A DNA stretch of 64,000 nucleotides, from the NCBI RefSeq assembly GCF_002355335.1, contig NZ_AP014946.1, positions 2,185,501 to 2,249,500 on the forward strand, given 5' to 3'. Positions 63,445 through 64,000 of the stretch are shown here, piece after piece. Both the position numbers and the translations under genes were made by a program. Source of the DNA: Variibacter gotjawalensis (GTDB lineage Bacteria; Pseudomonadota; Alphaproteobacteria; Rhizobiales; Xanthobacteraceae). A model generated the notes under the pieces. The model ran no database searches. It worked only from the letters and a program-made list of their open reading frames with translations, and was not told the DNA's origin. The first letter of the stretch is position 1; each line of letters starts with the position of its first letter.

Positions 63445-64000
63445 ATGGCGCAGGTTACGTTGCGTAAAGTCGTCAAGAAATACGGAGAGGTCGAGGCCGT
63501 GCGCGGCATCGATCTCGACATCAAGGACTCGGAGTTCGTCGTGCTCGTTGGCCCCTCCGGCTGCGGCAAGTCGACGACGCTCCGCATGATCGCGGGCCTT
63601 GAGGAAATTTCTGGCGGCGAGATTGCGGTCGATGCCGACGTCGTCAATGACGTTCCGCCGAAAGACCGCGACATGGCGATGGTGTTCCAGAATTACGCTC
63701 TCTATCCGCACATGACCGTGCACGAGAACATGTCGTTCGGCTTGCGTCTCAAGAAGTTCCCGAAGGACGAGATTCAGCGTCGCGTCGACGAAGCCGCTCG
63801 CATCCTCGACATCAAGGAACTGCTGCAGCGTAAGCCGGCGGCGCTTTCCGGCGGCCAGCGTCAGCGCGTCGCCATGGGTCGCGCCATCGTGCGTAACCCG
63901 AAAGTTTATCTCTTCGACGAGCCGCTCTCGAACCTCGACGCGAAGCTTCGCGTGCAGATGCGCACCGAGATCAAGCGCGTGCATCAGAAGGTGCGCACGA
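63445..64000 (+). CDS. Sugar ABC transporter ATPase (UgpC/MalK type), 5' part
   Basis: The first 185 codons of an ATPase cut by the right window edge. Walker A is GPSGCGKST (residues 36-44), the Q-loop [13 protein letters not shown], the signature [15 protein letters not shown] and Walker [21 protein letters not shown] and [11 protein letters not shown] are hallmarks of the sugar-importer ATPases, which usually have a C-terminal regulatory domain not visible here. The ATG at 63445 follows the permease stop by seven bases. It completes a binding-protein, permease, permease, ATPase transporter. Confidence 0.93.
   Translation, partial: MAQVTLRKVVKKYGEVEAVRGIDLDIKDSEFVVLVGPSGCGKSTTLRMIAGLEEISGGEIAVDADVVNDVPPKDRDMAMVFQNYALYPHMTVHENMSFGLRLKKFPKDEIQRRVDEAARILDIKELLQRKPAALSGGQRQRVAMGRAIVRNPKVYLFDEPLSNLDAKLRVQMRTEIKRVHQKVRT

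Noticed and set aside
1-64000. CRISPR arrays, tRNA/rRNA genes, insertion sequences, phage genes
   Set aside because: No repeat-spacer pattern, cloverleaf-like sequence, transposase, integrase or phage structural motif was seen; intergenic spaces are short and explained above.

Overview
The window is a high-GC, densely coded chromosomal segment of an alphaproteobacterium. A Hyphomicrobiales (Rhizobiales) member near the Bradyrhizobium/Rhodopseudomonas/Xanthobacteraceae group is most likely. Three things point there: the hpnBCDEFG-hpnH-hpnN-hpnO hopanoid set beside dxs/ispH, a bcsA-bcsB-bcsZ-TPR-bcsN cellulose operon, and many branched-chain-amino-acid-type (Liv) and Bug-type solute-binding proteins with promoters resembling those read by the alphaproteobacterial stress sigma factor EcfG. 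No rRNA, tRNA, CRISPR, phage or IS element was recognised. Both ends cut a gene (bcsA at the left, an ABC ATPase at the right).

Region 1 (1-8242) is a cellulose operon: bcsA (3' part), bcsB, bcsZ, a BcsK-like TPR protein and a BcsN-like lipoprotein, all overlapping by 1-19 bases. Region 2 (8275-25222) builds and transports hopanoids. It holds a prenyl diphosphate synthase (minus strand), hpnB-C-D-E-shc-hpnG on the plus strand, hpnH/ispH/dxs on the minus strand, hpnN (RND transporter), a DUF2147 protein, and hpnO coupled to a Gfo/Idh/MocA oxidoreductase. Precursor supply (dxs, ispH, prenyl synthase), squalene formation (hpnCDE), cyclisation (shc), side-chain extension (hpnH, hpnG, hpnO) and transport (hpnN) are all present.

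Region 3 (25219-31004) has an MFS transporter, an NMT1-type ABC transporter (permease, ATPase, binding protein) and a creatininase-family amidohydrolase. Region 4 (31001-44100) looks like uptake and CoA-dependent breakdown of aromatic or branched acids: a feruloyl-CoA-synthetase-like ligase with a MarR regulator, two LivK-type binding proteins, one Bug/TctC protein, a NhaD/CitMHS-type ion transporter, LivGFHM, an enoyl-CoA hydratase and an HMG-CoA-lyase-family enzyme.

Region 5 (44097-58320) is a trehalose/alpha-glucan module. malQ and otsA lie on the minus strand. Divergent from them is glgE - treS/maltokinase fusion - glgB - glgX. A convergent sugar kinase of the ROK type follows, and its motifs occur in circularly permuted order. 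The otsA/glgE intergenic region and the kinase upstream region carry EcfG-like promoters (GGAAC-N16/17-CGTT), so the module is probably driven by the general stress response. Together these enzymes can make trehalose phosphate, convert trehalose to maltose, phosphorylate it, polymerise it to branched glucan, debranch it and return glucose to glucose-6-phosphate. Region 6 (58418-64000) is a sugar ABC transporter with two tandem Tat-dependent binding proteins, two permeases and the start of an ATPase.

The most unusual observation is the apparently permuted ROK kinase and its link by promoter sequence to the trehalose/GlgE genes. Other notable points are the paired HpnO-Gfo/Idh genes, the conserved 28-base element in front of each tandem binding protein, two large nested palindromic repeats, and an Asn at the expected catalytic-base position of BcsZ.
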